Part shown: in pieces, positions 1 to 10,039 of the stretch
How the letters are laid out: the number at the start of each line of letters is the position of its first letter
Position numbering within the stretch: position 1 is the first letter of the stretch
Assembly (NCBI RefSeq): GCF_000508225.1
Contig: NC_023063.1
Location: forward strand, 248,001-312,000
Length of the DNA: 64,000 nucleotides
Source of the DNA: Ehrlichia muris AS145
Lineage (GTDB): Bacteria > Pseudomonadota > Alphaproteobacteria > Rickettsiales > Anaplasmataceae
Direction: 5' to 3'
Notes under the pieces: model-generated
Seen by the model: only the letters and a program-made list of their open reading frames with translations
Told to the model about the DNA's origin: nothing
Databases searched by the model: none
Position numbers and translations under genes: made by a program

Positions 1-1
1 C

Positions 2-2224
2 GATGATCTATATAAAGTAGGGACAATAGCAGAAGTTGTACAGTTATTACGACTTCCTGATGGTGCTGTTAAAATTCTAATTAAAGGAGAAAGTAGAGCA
101 AAAGTACTGGAGATTGTTGAAGATAATATGTTTTTTAAAGCACAGGTATCTGTTGTATGTGAGGATGTAGATTCAGTAATTGACGATAAACTGGAGGCAT
201 TAAAAAGATCAGTATTAAGTGAGTTTGATAGTTGGAATAAATTGAGCAAAAAAATCCAAACAGAAGCTGCAGCATCAATTTATGATATGAAAGAGTTAAG
301 TCATTTGGCTGATATTATAGCATCACATCTGAGTATAAAGATTTCAGATAAGCAGATAGTTCTTGAAACGTTCAACGTTGCTAAAAGATTAGAGAAAATA
401 TATGATTTCTTGAAATTGGAAATTAGTGTATTAAATGTTCAGAAAAAAATTCGCAATCGTGTTAAGTCACAATTTGAGACAACTCAGAGAGTTTATTATT
501 TAAATGAGCAACTAAAGGCTATACAGAAGGAACTAGAAGAAAGTGATAGTTCTAGTGTTGATGTAGATTCTGCTAGTGAATTTGAGAAAAAAATAAGCTC
601 TACACCACTTTCTAGTGAAGCTAAAGAACGTCTTATGGCTGATTTAAAGAGATATAAAAAGATGAATTTTATGTCTCCAGAGGCTAATATAATATCTAGC
701 TATCTTCATTGGGTTCTTGATTTACCATGGGGTAAATATTCGAATTCAAAAATTAATATGAGTAATTCTATAAAAATATTAGATAATAATCACTATGGGA
801 TGGATAAAATAAAAGAAAGAATATTAGAATTTTTGGCTGTTTTAAAACGTCTTAAAAAACCTAAAGGTCCTATATTATGTTTAGTTGGACCTCCTGGTGT
901 AGGTAAGACTTCGCTTGCTAGGTCAATTGCTGAGGCGACAGGTAGGAGTTTTATACATATGTCTTTAGGTGGAATACATGATGAATCAGAAATAAGAGGG
1001 CATCGTAGGACTTATGTAGGAGCTATGCCAGGTAAAATTATTAAAGAGATAAAGAAATCAAAAACATGTAATCCTTTGTTCCTTTTGGATGAAATAGATA
1101 AAATAGGTTCTGATTTTCGAGGAGATCCTACTGCTGCATTACTTGAGGTATTAGATCCTGAGCATAATAAACATTTTGTTGATCACTATATAGAGGTAGA
1201 ATTTGATCTTTCAAATGTTATGTTTATTGCGACAGCAAATACTTTGAATTTAAGTAAGCCATTAATTGATCGTATGGAGATAATCAATATATCTGGGTAT
1301 ACAGAAAATGAAAAATTAGAAATCGCTAAAGCACATTTGATACCGAAGTTGTATAAAGATCATGGATTACAAGAGAAAGAATGGAACATTTCTGATGATG
1401 CAATATATCATCTTATAAGACTATATACTAGGGAAAGTGGAGTACGAAGCCTTAAGAGAGAGATTGCTAATCTTATGAGGAAGGCAGTAAAGGAAATATT
1501 AATTAATAAGGAAGTAAAAAGTATCTCTGTAGATATGGATAATATTGAGAAATATGCAGGTGTACGGAAATTTACTTTTGGTATGATAGAAAAAGAAAAT
1601 CTGGTGGGCATGGTGACAGGATTAGCTTATACTGATTCAGGAGGGGATATACTGACAATAGAGTCGGTGTTAATGTCTGGTAAAGGTGAAGTTAAGTATA
1701 CGGGTAAGTTGGGTGAAATAATGCAAGAGTCTGTCAAAGCTGCATATAGCTATGTGCGTTCTAGATGCTTAAGTTTTGGGATAAATCCCAAGAAATTTTT
1801 AGAAAATGATATACATGTTCATGTTCCTGAGGGTGCAGTACCTAAAGATGGGCCGTCAGCAGGTATAGCTATGTGTACTTCAATTGTATCATTAATGACT
1901 AATATTTCAGTGAAGAATACTGTTGCTATGACTGGTGAGGTAACTTTACGAGGAAGAGTGCTTCCTATTGGTGGTTTGCGTGAAAAACTATTAGCTGCGT
2001 TGAGAAGTGGGATAAAAACAGTTATATTACCGTCTAGAAATGAAAAGGATATTGTAGAAATTCCAGATAATATTAAGAAAGGGTTAGAATTAATTTTTGT
2101 TTCCAATGTTGATGAAGTAATTAGTGCAGCATTGACTTGTCAGATTGTTGATATTATAAAGCAAGATCATATTGTAACACAAGATATGGTGGAGATTGAT
2201 GATGTAGATGCAGTACAGCATTAG
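2..2224 (+). CDS. lon: Lon ATP-dependent protease, 5'-truncated by the window edge
   Basis: Cytoplasmic AAA+ serine protease that degrades misfolded and regulatory proteins. The frame is open from base 2 and reads as the Lon substrate-binding N domain before the first in-window ATG at 128, so the true start lies upstream. From that ATG, the Walker A GPPGVGKT is near residue 254, Walker B LLDEIDKIG follows, and the catalytic Ser lies in PKDGPSAG (codon 1856-1858). The Lys of the Ser-Lys dyad is in the GLREKLLAAL segment. The ATPase and protease domains look intact. It stands alone, with a 426-base spacer downstream. Confidence 0.96.
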   Translation, partial: DDLYKVGTIAEVVQLLRLPDGAVKILIKGESRAKVLEIVEDNMFFKAQVSVVCEDVDSVIDDKLEALKRSVLSEFDSWNKLSKKIQTEAAASIYDMKELSHLADIIASHLSIKISDKQIVLETFNVAKRLEKIYDFLKLEISVLNVQKKIRNRVKSQFETTQRVYYLNEQLKAIQKELEESDSSSVDVDSASEFEKKISSTPLSSEAKERLMADLKRYKKMNFMSPEANIISSYLHWVLDLPWGKYSNSKINMSNSIKILDNNHYGMDKIKERILEFLAVLKRLKKPKGPILCLVGPPGVGKTSLARSIAEATGRSFIHMSLGGIHDESEIRGHRRTYVGAMPGKIIKEIKKSKTCNPLFLLDEIDKIGSDFRGDPTAALLEVLDPEHNKHFVDHYIEVEFDLSNVMFIATANTLNLSKPLIDRMEIINISGYTENEKLEIAKAHLIPKLYKDHGLQEKEWNISDDAIYHLIRLYTRESGVRSLKREIANLMRKAVKEILINKEVKSISVDMDNIEKYAGVRKFTFGMIEKENLVGMVTGLAYTDSGGDILTIESVLMSGKGEVKYTGKLGEIMQESVKAAYSYVRSRCLSFGINPKKFLENDIHVHVPEGAVPKDGPSAGIAMCTSIVSLMTNISVKNTVAMTGEVTLRGRVLPIGGLREKLLAALRSGIKTVILPSRNEKDIVEIPDNIKKGLELIFVSNVDEVISAALTCQIVDIIKQDHIVTQDMVEIDDVDAVQH

Positions 2225-2650
2225 CACGTATATAATTCTATAAAAGCTTTTTATTAAAAGTGGTTAGTTTGGTTATTATTATAGTGTAGTAACACATAGT
2301 TTTATCAATTAGAATTATGATTTAGAGCAATATTTTGAATCTGTTTGTTGGTTTAGTGGATGGTTTCTTTGGTATACTAGTGGGTTTTTTATAAGTTAAT
2401 ATTAGCAATATAGAGTGGTTTTTAATAAAATAAGTTATGTCTTTGGATTACTTGTGCAGGTATAAGTACTATGGTGAAAGTTGAGTTTATGATAGAAAAT
2501 ATAGATGTTGATTAGGTATGATGTGATATATGTTAAGATTATTTAATAGTATTTCAATAATGTTTTAAAGTATTATAGCATTAATTTTTTGTTGTAAATT
2601 GCTGTTGTATATGATACATAAAAATATCATTTATGTTTCTTAGTAACTAT
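2225..2650. other. Intergenic spacer between lon and the tRNA
   Basis: AT-rich and without a convincing reading frame. I found no clear copy of the lon 3' end and no strong terminator hairpin. A TATGAT-like -10 hexamer at 2610-2615 could belong to the tRNA promoter, but no good -35 is visible. Confidence 0.5.
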
Positions 2651-2724
2651 GGGGCTGTAGCTCAGTTGGTTGGAGCGGATCGCTCATAACGATATGGCCG
2701 TAGGTTCAAGTCCTACCAGCCCTA
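2651..2724 (+). tRNA. tRNA with CAT anticodon (elongator Met or Ile2)
   Basis: A 74-nt cloverleaf can be drawn. Acceptor arms GGGGCTG and CAGCCCT pair with one G-U. The D stem is GCTC/GAGC, the anticodon loop CTCATAA gives anticodon CAT, and the T arm is GTAGG-TTCAAGT-CCTAC with discriminator A. The anticodon stem lacks the three G-C pairs of initiator tRNA and position 1-72 is G-U rather than C-A, so this is not tRNA-fMet. It could be elongator Met or the lysidine-modified Ile2 that reads AUA; I cannot separate these by eye. The 3' CCA is not encoded (CCT follows). Confidence 0.9.
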
Positions 2725-2905
2725 CCTCTAGTAAGTTGTTTTGTACTGTTATATTTAGAACTAAAGTTTAGTACAATTTAGTCTGTTTTTTTACAAGTTG
2801 TATGCTTGGTTTTGTCTTCAGCAAATATGATCTAAATTTTGTATCTATATTGTGTTGTTACATAATGTTTTTTGTAAAAATTAAAGAGCCCACTGGGTTA
2901 GTCTT

Positions 2906-2936
2906 GCCTTATTTATATATTTGATATAAATAAGGC
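2906..2936 (+). promoter_or_regulatory. Perfect 13-bp inverted repeat upstream of fmt
   Basis: The arms at 2906-2918 (GCCTTATTTATAT) and 2924-2936 are exact reverse complements around a 5-base loop. It ends 25 bases before the fmt start. No T-run follows on either strand, so it is not a standard intrinsic terminator. It could be a leader hairpin or a protein-binding palindrome. Confidence 0.5.
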
Positions 2937-2961
2937 TGTATGTAACTGAATAGATTTTGCT

Positions 2962-3873
2962 ATGAAAATAATATTTATGGGTTCTCCTGAGTTTTCTATA
3001 TCAGCATTATCGTGTCTTATTGAAGAGAAAAATCACGAGATTGTTGCTGTATATACGAGAGTTCCTAAACTTGCTGGAAGGAGAGGTAAAATACTGACTA
3101 AAACACCTATTCATGTTATTGCTGAGCAAAATAATATAGAGGTTAATACTCCAAAATCTTTAAAGCATGATTATGAGCAGGAAAGAATTTTAGCGTTAAA
3201 TCCAGATGTTATTGTAGTAGTTGCATATGGGTTAATTATTCCACAGGGTGTATTATCAATACCTAAATACGGATGTATAAATATACATCCGTCATTATTG
3301 CCAAGGTGGCGTGGGGCAGCACCTATACATTATGCAATTCTATCAGGTGATGAAAAAACTGGAGTTACCATTATGCAAATGAATGAGCTATTCGATGAAG
3401 GAGATATTTTATTACAAAGAGATATTCCTATAGATGAACAAGATAATATTGAAACTTTAAGCAAAAAACTATCTAACCTAGGGAGTTCAATGTTAGTTGA
3501 AGTACTAAACAATATTGATAATTTAGTTCCTATTAAGCAGAATGATGATGATGCGACGTATACTAATAAGATAACAGATTTCCATATAGATTGTAATGAA
3601 ACAGCCCAGGTTATATGTAGGCAAATTAGAGCTTTGTACCCTAAAGCATTTTTGTTTTTTAATGGTAAAAGACTCAGAATATTGAAGGCTAATTATTATT
3701 CTGGTGACGATGTTCAGGATTTGAAACCTGGAACAGTTATTGATTCTTATATGAATATTAAATGTAAAAACAGTGTTTTGGTTCCACTTGTAGTACAACT
3801 TGAAGGAAGGAATCCGTGTAATATTAATGATTTTATACACGGTCATAGTGTTTTAAATAGTTCTATTACTTAA
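2962..3873 (+). CDS. fmt: Methionyl-tRNA formyltransferase
   Basis: Transfers a formyl group from 10-formyl-tetrahydrofolate to Met-tRNA-fMet for translation initiation. At 303 residues it is near the family norm. The N-terminal formyltransferase fold opens with IIFMGSPEFS, and the signature HPSLLPRWRGAAP lies at residues 109-121 with the catalytic Asn and His just before and within it. The C-terminal half matches the tRNA-binding domain. The neighbours are a tRNA and an unrelated sulfurtransferase, so there is no def-fmt operon here. Confidence 0.95.
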   Translation: MKIIFMGSPEFSISALSCLIEEKNHEIVAVYTRVPKLAGRRGKILTKTPIHVIAEQNNIEVNTPKSLKHDYEQERILALNPDVIVVVAYGLIIPQGVLSIPKYGCINIHPSLLPRWRGAAPIHYAILSGDEKTGVTIMQMNELFDEGDILLQRDIPIDEQDNIETLSKKLSNLGSSMLVEVLNNIDNLVPIKQNDDDATYTNKITDFHIDCNETAQVICRQIRALYPKAFLFFNGKRLRILKANYYSGDDVQDLKPGTVIDSYMNIKCKNSVLVPLVVQLEGRNPCNINDFIHGHSVLNSSIT

Positions 3874-4118
3874 TCTGTGTAAATTTTATTTAAGCACATG
3901 TATTAATAGAATGTACATATTCGTACGATGTATTAGTCGTAATTTCTATATGTATTTATTCTTCCAAAGAATTTTACCTGTTGATAATTTCTGTTGCTAA
4001 GATATGAGAGCTATGTAGTGTTATAGTAATGTGTAATAGTTGCCAGTTAAGCTTAATTGACAGTGTTGCCTTTATGAAATATATTAGAGATATTGAGGGG
4101 GTTCAAGAGAAGCATAAT

Positions 4119-4946
4119 ATGGGGTACGTAGTTTCAACTTTTTATCGTTTTGTACATTTATCTAATTATTATGATATTCAACCTGTATTAAGGGAGTTTT
4201 GTATACAACATGGTATAAAAGGTACTATAATTTTAGCTGAGCAGGGAATTAATGCTACAATAGCAGCGGATGAGCAAAGTTCTTTAGATCAGTTCTTCTC
4301 TTTTCTGAATCTGGATGATAGATTAAAAAATATACAATATCATAAAAGTTTTGCTATACATAATCCTTTTTCTAAAATGAAAGTTAAATTAAGAAAGGAA
4401 TTGGTATGTTTGGGTATTGAAGATCTTGATAATTCTGTATGTGGGGAGTATGTGATTTCACAAGATTGGGATGATTTAATTTCTAGACCTAATGTCTATA
4501 CTATAGACACTAGAAATACCTATGAAATCAATTTTGGAAAGTTTAAGAATGCAATAAATCCTCAAACTAAATGTTTCCGTGATTTTCCAGAATGGGCTGT
4601 TTCTTGGGCATCTGATAAAGTAGAGCAAGATCCTGTTATAGCAATGTATTGTACAGGTGGTATTAGATGTGAGAAATCTACAGCTTTTATGAAAGATTTA
4701 GGTTTTAGTAAAGTGTATCATTTAAAGGGAGGAATATTGGAATATTTTAAAAGTACTCAAAATAAGAATAATCTTTGGGAAGGTGATTGTTTTACTTTTG
4801 ATGATAGAATTGTAGTTGATGATAAATTAATTCCTGCTAGTGTAAAATGTATGTCATGTGATGTTTGTGTTACTCCAGAAGAAATGAAGTCGGTAACTCG
4901 AGGGCATGTATTATGTTTTAATTGTAAGGGAAGTGTAAAAATATAA
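4119..4946 (+). CDS. trhO: Rhodanese-domain tRNA uridine hydroxylase (TrhO/YceA family)
   Basis: Members of this family (formerly UPF0176) make 5-hydroxyuridine at the tRNA wobble position. The open frame reaches back to an ATG at 4029, but homology usually begins at a segment like [12 protein letters not shown], so I place the start at 4119 (275 residues), preceded by AAGAGAAG as a likely ribosome site. The first ~100 residues form the acylphosphatase-like N domain. A rhodanese domain follows with the active-site loop CTGGIRC. A cysteine-rich tail ([14 protein letters not shown]) resembles a metal-binding finger. Function is by family. Confidence 0.88.
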   Translation: MGYVVSTFYRFVHLSNYYDIQPVLREFCIQHGIKGTIILAEQGINATIAADEQSSLDQFFSFLNLDDRLKNIQYHKSFAIHNPFSKMKVKLRKELVCLGIEDLDNSVCGEYVISQDWDDLISRPNVYTIDTRNTYEINFGKFKNAINPQTKCFRDFPEWAVSWASDKVEQDPVIAMYCTGGIRCEKSTAFMKDLGFSKVYHLKGGILEYFKSTQNKNNLWEGDCFTFDDRIVVDDKLIPASVKCMSCDVCVTPEEMKSVTRGHVLCFNCKGSVKI

Positions 4947-5417
4947 GGTTGCTACCTGGTATGTATTGCTATAGTTATAATGTTACTGTTAATACTGTAT
5001 TCTGAATTTTGTTATTCATAAAATGTATGTTGATTAGTAGATATCTATACGGTAGAATAATAAAAAAATATTGAGTAATAAAGTCATAGGTTTTTAGATA
5101 AAGAATAATAAATTAATATTTATTCTACTTAGGTATCCACTAAAATTTATTTATAATTTTCTTATAAATTAATAATAACTTATATAGTTATTGTTAATAT
5201 CAATATTAGTGTTAAGTTTATGTTTTGTAGTCACTGCATGCGACTTCTTCAATAGTGAGGTAATATCGATTGTTAAAATATGTTATAAAAAATACGAGTC
5301 GGAGCTTTAATAAAAAAAATTGTTTGTCTTATTCTTGCTGTATACGTGCACTTAAATGAAACAGATTTTTTTGGAAGCTATTGTTAGCATTTATATTATA
5401 TCAGTAATCTATTTTAT
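4947..5417. other. Intergenic spacer between trhO and the PPDK regulator
   Basis: No supported gene. The only structure noted is a fully A+T imperfect palindrome at 5102-5126 (arms AGAATAA and TTATTCT), which may be chance in such AT-rich sequence. Confidence 0.4.
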
Positions 5418-6239
5418 ATGAGTACTCCTATTATTTTAAATCTGCATTTAATTTCTGATTCTACATGTGAAACTGTTGCTTCAGTGGCTAGGTCTGCATT
5501 AGAACATTTTAAATCTATAGAAGTTAGTGAATTTGTTTGGTCATTTATTAATGATTATGAGCAGATAGATAAAATAATGTCGTTGATTGAAAAGGATAAG
5601 TATAATTTTATCATGTATACAATGTTTGATGATGAATTAAGAAAATATTTGAAACAAAAAGCTGGTGTACATGAGATACCATGTATTCCTGTATTATCAC
5701 ATGTTATTAGAGAAATTTCTTGTTATTTACATGTTAAGAAAGATCCATATGTTAATACTAATATTGGATTAGATGATGAATATTTTACCCGTATAGATGC
5801 AATTAATTATACTATTGCACATGATGATGGACAGAATCTTTGGGATATAGATCAAGCTGATATAATTATTTTAGGTGTTTCTAGAACTTCAAAATCTCCA
5901 ACCAGTATATACTTGGCTTATCGTGGATATAGGGTAGTGAATATACCTTTAGTGCATTCTATTGACTTATCTGTAGACCTGTCGAACATGAAGAATAAAC
6001 TTATTGTAGGATTAACTATTGATATTAATAGGTTAATAGAAATAAGAAGGGCAAGATTAGTTTCTATGAAGAATCAAAATAATTATCAGTATGTTGATTA
6101 TGAGCATGTACTGATGGAAGTTAAAGAAACAAAAAGGATATGTGTTCAAAATGGTTGGCCTATTATAGATGTTACGCAAAAATCTGTTGAGGAAATAGCA
6201 GCAACGATTATTCAGTATTTCAATAAAATGCAGCATTGA
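5418..6239 (+). CDS. ppsR: Pyruvate, phosphate dikinase regulatory protein (DUF299 kinase/pyrophosphorylase)
   Basis: Bifunctional ADP-dependent Thr kinase and Pi-dependent pyrophosphorylase that switches PPDK or PEP synthase off and on, setting flux between pyruvate and PEP. The 273 residues cover the family. It opens with [11 protein letters not shown], and the nucleotide-binding loop [10 protein letters not shown] is at residues 153-162. The last 17 codons and the stop lie inside a perfect 98-bp tandem duplication, so the gene is intact while a second copy of its tail follows directly. Which target (PPDK or PpsA) it controls cannot be told from this window. Confidence 0.92.
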   Translation: MSTPIILNLHLISDSTCETVASVARSALEHFKSIEVSEFVWSFINDYEQIDKIMSLIEKDKYNFIMYTMFDDELRKYLKQKAGVHEIPCIPVLSHVIREISCYLHVKKDPYVNTNIGLDDEYFTRIDAINYTIAHDDGQNLWDIDQADIIILGVSRTSKSPTSIYLAYRGYRVVNIPLVHSIDLSVDLSNMKNKLIVGLTIDINRLIEIRRARLVSMKNQNNYQYVDYEHVLMEVKETKRICVQNGWPIIDVTQKSVEEIAATIIQYFNKMQH

Positions 6240-6381
6240 TAGTACTAGGTGTGCTGTGCATGTGAAGTGTGTGTATTAAATAAGTTGAGGAAATAGCAGC
6301 AACGATTATTCAGTATTTCAATAAAATGCAGCATTGATAGTACTAGGTGTGCTGTGCATGTGAAGTGTGTGTATTAAATAA
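6186..6381 (+). repeat. Perfect 2 x 98-bp tandem duplication over the ppsR 3' end
   Basis: Copy 1 is 6186-6283 and copy 2 is 6284-6381, with no difference seen. Copy 1 holds the last 17 ppsR codons, the stop and 44 bases of spacer; copy 2 repeats these outside the gene. Perfect identity indicates a very recent or actively variable duplication. Confidence 0.97.
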
Positions 6382-6745
6382 AATGCTTAACTACTTTTCT
6401 AATTTGTGAAATGTAGATTTTCTTTTTTGATAAGAACAGATTGTATGTCAGGTAATTTTATTGATGAAATTGTGATGTGAAATACATATCAATTTTAGTA
6501 AATCAATTAAGGGATAGCAAATCTTGTTATCGATGTATCTGTAGAATATAGGTGTCTTGTACATAATTTATCTTAATAAGGTTTGTCTGTCTTGTATAAT
6601 AAGTGTATTTTTAATATGTTACATAGTTTGCTGATTTTGTAATTTCGTATGTTATGTGACTGTATGTTGTGTATTTTTAAGGTTTTGGGATTTCTATGTG
6701 ATTTATCATTGTATACCTGTATGGATTTGATGTTATAGCTTTTTT
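6382..6745. other. Intergenic spacer before thiE
   Basis: AT-rich, with no reading frame or RNA that I can support. No further decayed copies of the ppsR tail were recognised. Confidence 0.4.
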
Positions 6746-7801
6746 ATGTTTGAAAATGATTTGAATGAAGTATGTATTGTAGATAAAAGGGATTTAGTAC
6801 AATATTGTTGTACTAGTCGGTTAGAAGATCCTGAAGATATTGTTAGAAGTGTAGATTTCTTATACTCTATAAAAAAGAAGAGCATATATGTTATTGATGT
6901 TATAGATCAAAAACACGATAAGTGCTGGGACTATTATTTTAATGGAGTAGAGGGCTTATGGTTTTTATATAACAGAATATCATCTAATACCAAAGAAGAT
7001 TTCTTGTCTGTATATAAAGCATCTACATTAGTAAGCAAGTGTTTAAATCCTTATGATTTTCAAAAAGATGCTTTAGTTATAGCCAGAGCTTTTGCTAATA
7101 GATCTGTTAAGAACGTTAGTTTTTTAGATGAAGAATGTTTTCCAACTATTATGCTCAATAAAGATGATTACTTTGATAAAAATTTTCATCCTATACTTGA
7201 TCCTATAGGTTTTTATCAAATAGTACCAGATTTGTTTTGGTTAAAATATGTAATTGATTTAGGAGTTAAAGTTGTACAATTAAGAATTAAGGATGAGCTA
7301 ATAGAAAAAATAGAAGAAAAAATAAAAGAAGGTATTCATATTGCGAATCAAAATGATGTTAAACTATTTATAAATGATTATTGGCAGCTTGCAATAAAGT
7401 ATAAGGCTTATGGAGTACATTTAGGGCAGGGGGATTTAAAAGGTGCAAATTTTAATGAAATATTTAATGCAGGGTTGAGATTAGGTGTTAGTACTCATTG
7501 TTATCATGAATTAGCAATAGCTAAATGTTTTCGTCCTTCATATATTGCTTTTGGTCCTATTTTCCCAACTACATTAAAAAATATGGATTTTATGCCGCAG
7601 GGTGTGAATTTGCTTGACTATTGGGTTAGAAATTTACGATCTAAAATTGTGGCTATTGGTGGAATTAATTTGCTAAATGTGGATTCAGTAATTAGAACTG
7701 GTGTTAATGGAATAGCTGTTATATCGGCAGTTTTAAATAGTAAACATCCTGATAATGTTACATATGAATTTATACAAAAATGTAAATCTATATGTTATTG
7801 A
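6746..7801 (+). CDS. thiE: Thiamine-phosphate synthase with long N-terminal extension
   Basis: Joins HMP-pyrophosphate and thiazole phosphate to form thiamine monophosphate. From about residue 155 the ThiE TIM barrel is clear: VVQLRIKD (pyrophosphate-binding Gln and Arg), LFINDYW, YGVHLGQGDL, GVSTHCYHE, FGPIFPTTLK and VAIGGIN. Typical ThiE proteins are about 210 residues; this one is 351. I do not recognise the first ~150 residues, which are not repetitive and show no signal peptide. They may be a degraded fused domain. ATG 6746 is the only start that keeps the whole frame. No other thi gene is adjacent. Confidence 0.88.
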   Translation: MFENDLNEVCIVDKRDLVQYCCTSRLEDPEDIVRSVDFLYSIKKKSIYVIDVIDQKHDKCWDYYFNGVEGLWFLYNRISSNTKEDFLSVYKASTLVSKCLNPYDFQKDALVIARAFANRSVKNVSFLDEECFPTIMLNKDDYFDKNFHPILDPIGFYQIVPDLFWLKYVIDLGVKVVQLRIKDELIEKIEEKIKEGIHIANQNDVKLFINDYWQLAIKYKAYGVHLGQGDLKGANFNEIFNAGLRLGVSTHCYHELAIAKCFRPSYIAFGPIFPTTLKNMDFMPQGVNLLDYWVRNLRSKIVAIGGINLLNVDSVIRTGVNGIAVISAVLNSKHPDNVTYEFIQKCKSICY

Positions 7802-8257
7802 ATATTCACATATATTTGTTATGTATAAAATTGTGATATAGATTGTGTATCCTATAGATCTATAGAATTTTAAATCTGTAAAGCAATATTAGGATCTTAA
7901 TGTTATTAAGTAATAAAAAATTTATTGGTGAAATAAATATCTTATTGTAGTGATTCAAAATTCTTACCTAATAATTATACGCTTGAAAATAGTGAATGTA
8001 TAAACTTATTATGAAGTATATGCATAATGAATAACGTGTTTATCTTCACATGTTTTAGAAACGATGACATTATATATATGACCATAGTTTAGGTATCTTT
8101 TAGGTGTTTTGATATTTAAATTGCATGTTACACTTAAATTTACCTTTTACTATATGAGATCAATAGATTTATTATTTAATAATGATTTGTGCTTATATGA
8201 AATCTGCTTGAGAATACTATATTTATTGTAATATATGTATTTTTTTCTATCTTGTAT
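7802..8257. other. Intergenic spacer left of the decayed yggT-ftsK copy
   Basis: AT-rich with no supported gene. If the neighbouring decayed copy arose by tandem duplication, this stretch could hold unrecognisable remains of the duplicated corC-like gene; I could not align any. Confidence 0.4.
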
Positions 8258-8500
8258 TGTTAGTATTTTTTTAATTTTGGATGGTATATTTTTCATTATT
8301 ATGTTGGATAAAACAGTTGTAGATGTTAAATCTGTACTTAATAAAACTTTTTTAAGTATTTTTACTACTTTTTATTATGACATTTGTTCTTTTATCAATT
8401 CTTGTTTATTATGATGATGGACTATCTTTTATCAGCATCATGTAAAAAAATTTTGGATGAAATTGTTGAATTTCATGTGGGCTTTAATAACAGATATTTC
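8258..8500 (+). pseudogene. Decayed duplicate of the yggT 3' end and ftsK 5' end
   Basis: This stretch aligns along its length with 10269-10533, the end of yggT and start of ftsK. It shares an exact AAATCTGTACTTAATA at 8328-8343 against 10341-10356, then TTTATCAAT followed by matching TGATGATG blocks, TGTAAAAAA, and CAGATATTT at 8491. The translation VKSVLNKTFL matches Fts[11 protein letters not shown], but stops and indels follow. It lies just past the 3' end of the minus-strand corC-like gene, as expected if a unit running from that gene to ftsK was once tandemly duplicated. Confidence 0.75.
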
Positions 8501-8596
8501 TGTTTTAGCTGAATAGATGTTGGATCATTTATTTAGATCTTAAAAAGATGTTTTATACCTCATTTTATAGTGGAAAAGCATAAACGGTTGCATTTA

Positions 8597-9889
8597 TTAT
8601 TCTACCTTATGTTTTATAATGGATATATCTTGTGGAGATGTGTCAACTTGAATACTAGAAATAGTATGACCACTTTTCTTTAGTATTTTGAATGATAATC
8701 CGTATAGTAAAAATTCCTCTCCTTCTTCAGGTATACGTTCGACCTCATATACAATTGCTCCTGCTAACGTTGATGCTTCTTCATCAGGTAGATTCCAACG
8801 TAATTGTCTATTAATGTCTCTAATGGAAGTAAACCCGTTAATATGATATATATTTTCAGAAATTTGTTTTATAGGAGCTTCTGTAGTAATATCATGTTCA
8901 TCTGTTATGTCTCCAACTATTTCTTCAATAACGTCTTCTAGTGTTACTATTCCTTGTAATGCTCCATACTCATCTATAACTAAGGCAAGATGTTTTCTAT
9001 TTTTTAGGAAGTTATGAAGCTGTACACTCAATAAAGTTGTGTCTGGAACAAACCATGGTTTTGTCATTACTCTATAAAGGTCTTCTTGAGTAATGTTTTT
9101 ACCTTTTTCTCGTATTAGTGTTATTACATCTTTGACATGTACTACTCCTATAATTTGATCTTCTTGGTTTTTCCACAATGGTATTCTGCTGTGAGAACTT
9201 GCTAGTATCTTTTTTATTAGATCATTTATATTTATATCTATGTTAAAAGCTAGTAAATTTTTCCTGTGAGTCATTACTTGTGAAATTTCTGTTTCTGCCA
9301 AGTCTAATATGCTACTTAACATGTCTAAGTCTTGTTTAAGCATAGTTCCTTTACTGTCATGTAATGATATTAAGTTTCTCATAGCTTCTGCTGCTGAAAT
9401 AATTTCTTTATCTTTATGCATATCTAGAATTTTTAAGATAAAGTCTATCATGTATTGTATCGATAATGTTATTGGAGATAAAATTAACACACAAAATGAT
9501 AGCGGACACGATATGAGTAAAGCAGTCTTTTCTGGATTGAGTATAGCATAGCTCTTTGGTAATGCTTCAGAAAATATTAATATAAAAAATGTCATAATAA
9601 CAGTTGAAAGCAATATTCCTTGCGGTCCTAAAATTTCAATAAAAATTGCTGTTGCAATAGAGGAAGCTGTTATGTTTATGATAGTATTACCTATTAACAC
9701 AGTGTTGATCACAAGCTTTTTCTTTTGACTTAATGTGTTAATGATTTGAGCTCTCTTATTACCTTGTAACATTAATTTGTGGATAAGCGAGCTACTAATT
9801 GAAGTTATGCTTGTTTCTGCAGCAGAAAAAAACGCAGATAAAATTAGTAGTATAAGTATACTAAGTACTGAAGTTACTAATAAACCCAT
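8597..9889 (-). CDS. DUF21/CBS-domain membrane protein (HlyC/CorC/CNNM family)
   Basis: 430 residues. The N-terminal half is a DUF21 transmembrane domain with hydrophobic segments and the opening motif LILSAFFSAAETSITS. Two CBS domains follow, with LLAFNIDININDLIKKI and VIDEYGALQGIVTLEDVIEE, then a C-terminal CorC_HlyC domain. Family members bind adenine nucleotides and transport or regulate Mg2+ and other divalent cations. The hemolysin label sometimes attached is historical. It is divergent from yggT across a 150-base spacer that must hold both promoters. Confidence 0.93.
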   Translation of the reverse strand: MGLLVTSVLSILILLILSAFFSAAETSITSISSSLIHKLMLQGNKRAQIINTLSQKKKLVINTVLIGNTIINITASSIATAIFIEILGPQGILLSTVIMTFFILIFSEALPKSYAILNPEKTALLISCPLSFCVLILSPITLSIQYMIDFILKILDMHKDKEIISAAEAMRNLISLHDSKGTMLKQDLDMLSSILDLAETEISQVMTHRKNLLAFNIDININDLIKKILASSHSRIPLWKNQEDQIIGVVHVKDVITLIREKGKNITQEDLYRVMTKPWFVPDTTLLSVQLHNFLKNRKHLALVIDEYGALQGIVTLEDVIEEIVGDITDEHDITTEAPIKQISENIYHINGFTSIRDINRQLRWNLPDEEASTLAGAIVYEVERIPEEGEEFLLYGLSFKILKKSGHTISSIQVDTSPQDISIIKHKVE

Positions 9890-10039
9890 TGAGGATCAAA
9901 AATTAAAGTAAACTTTACATAATAAATAATACTCTTGAGTTTTTCAAGTTGAATTTTTCTCTTTTGATTGACTATAATTTTAGTGTATTGTACACTCAAT
10001 GTTTAATATATATTATTAATTTTAGAGAACTATTACTTT

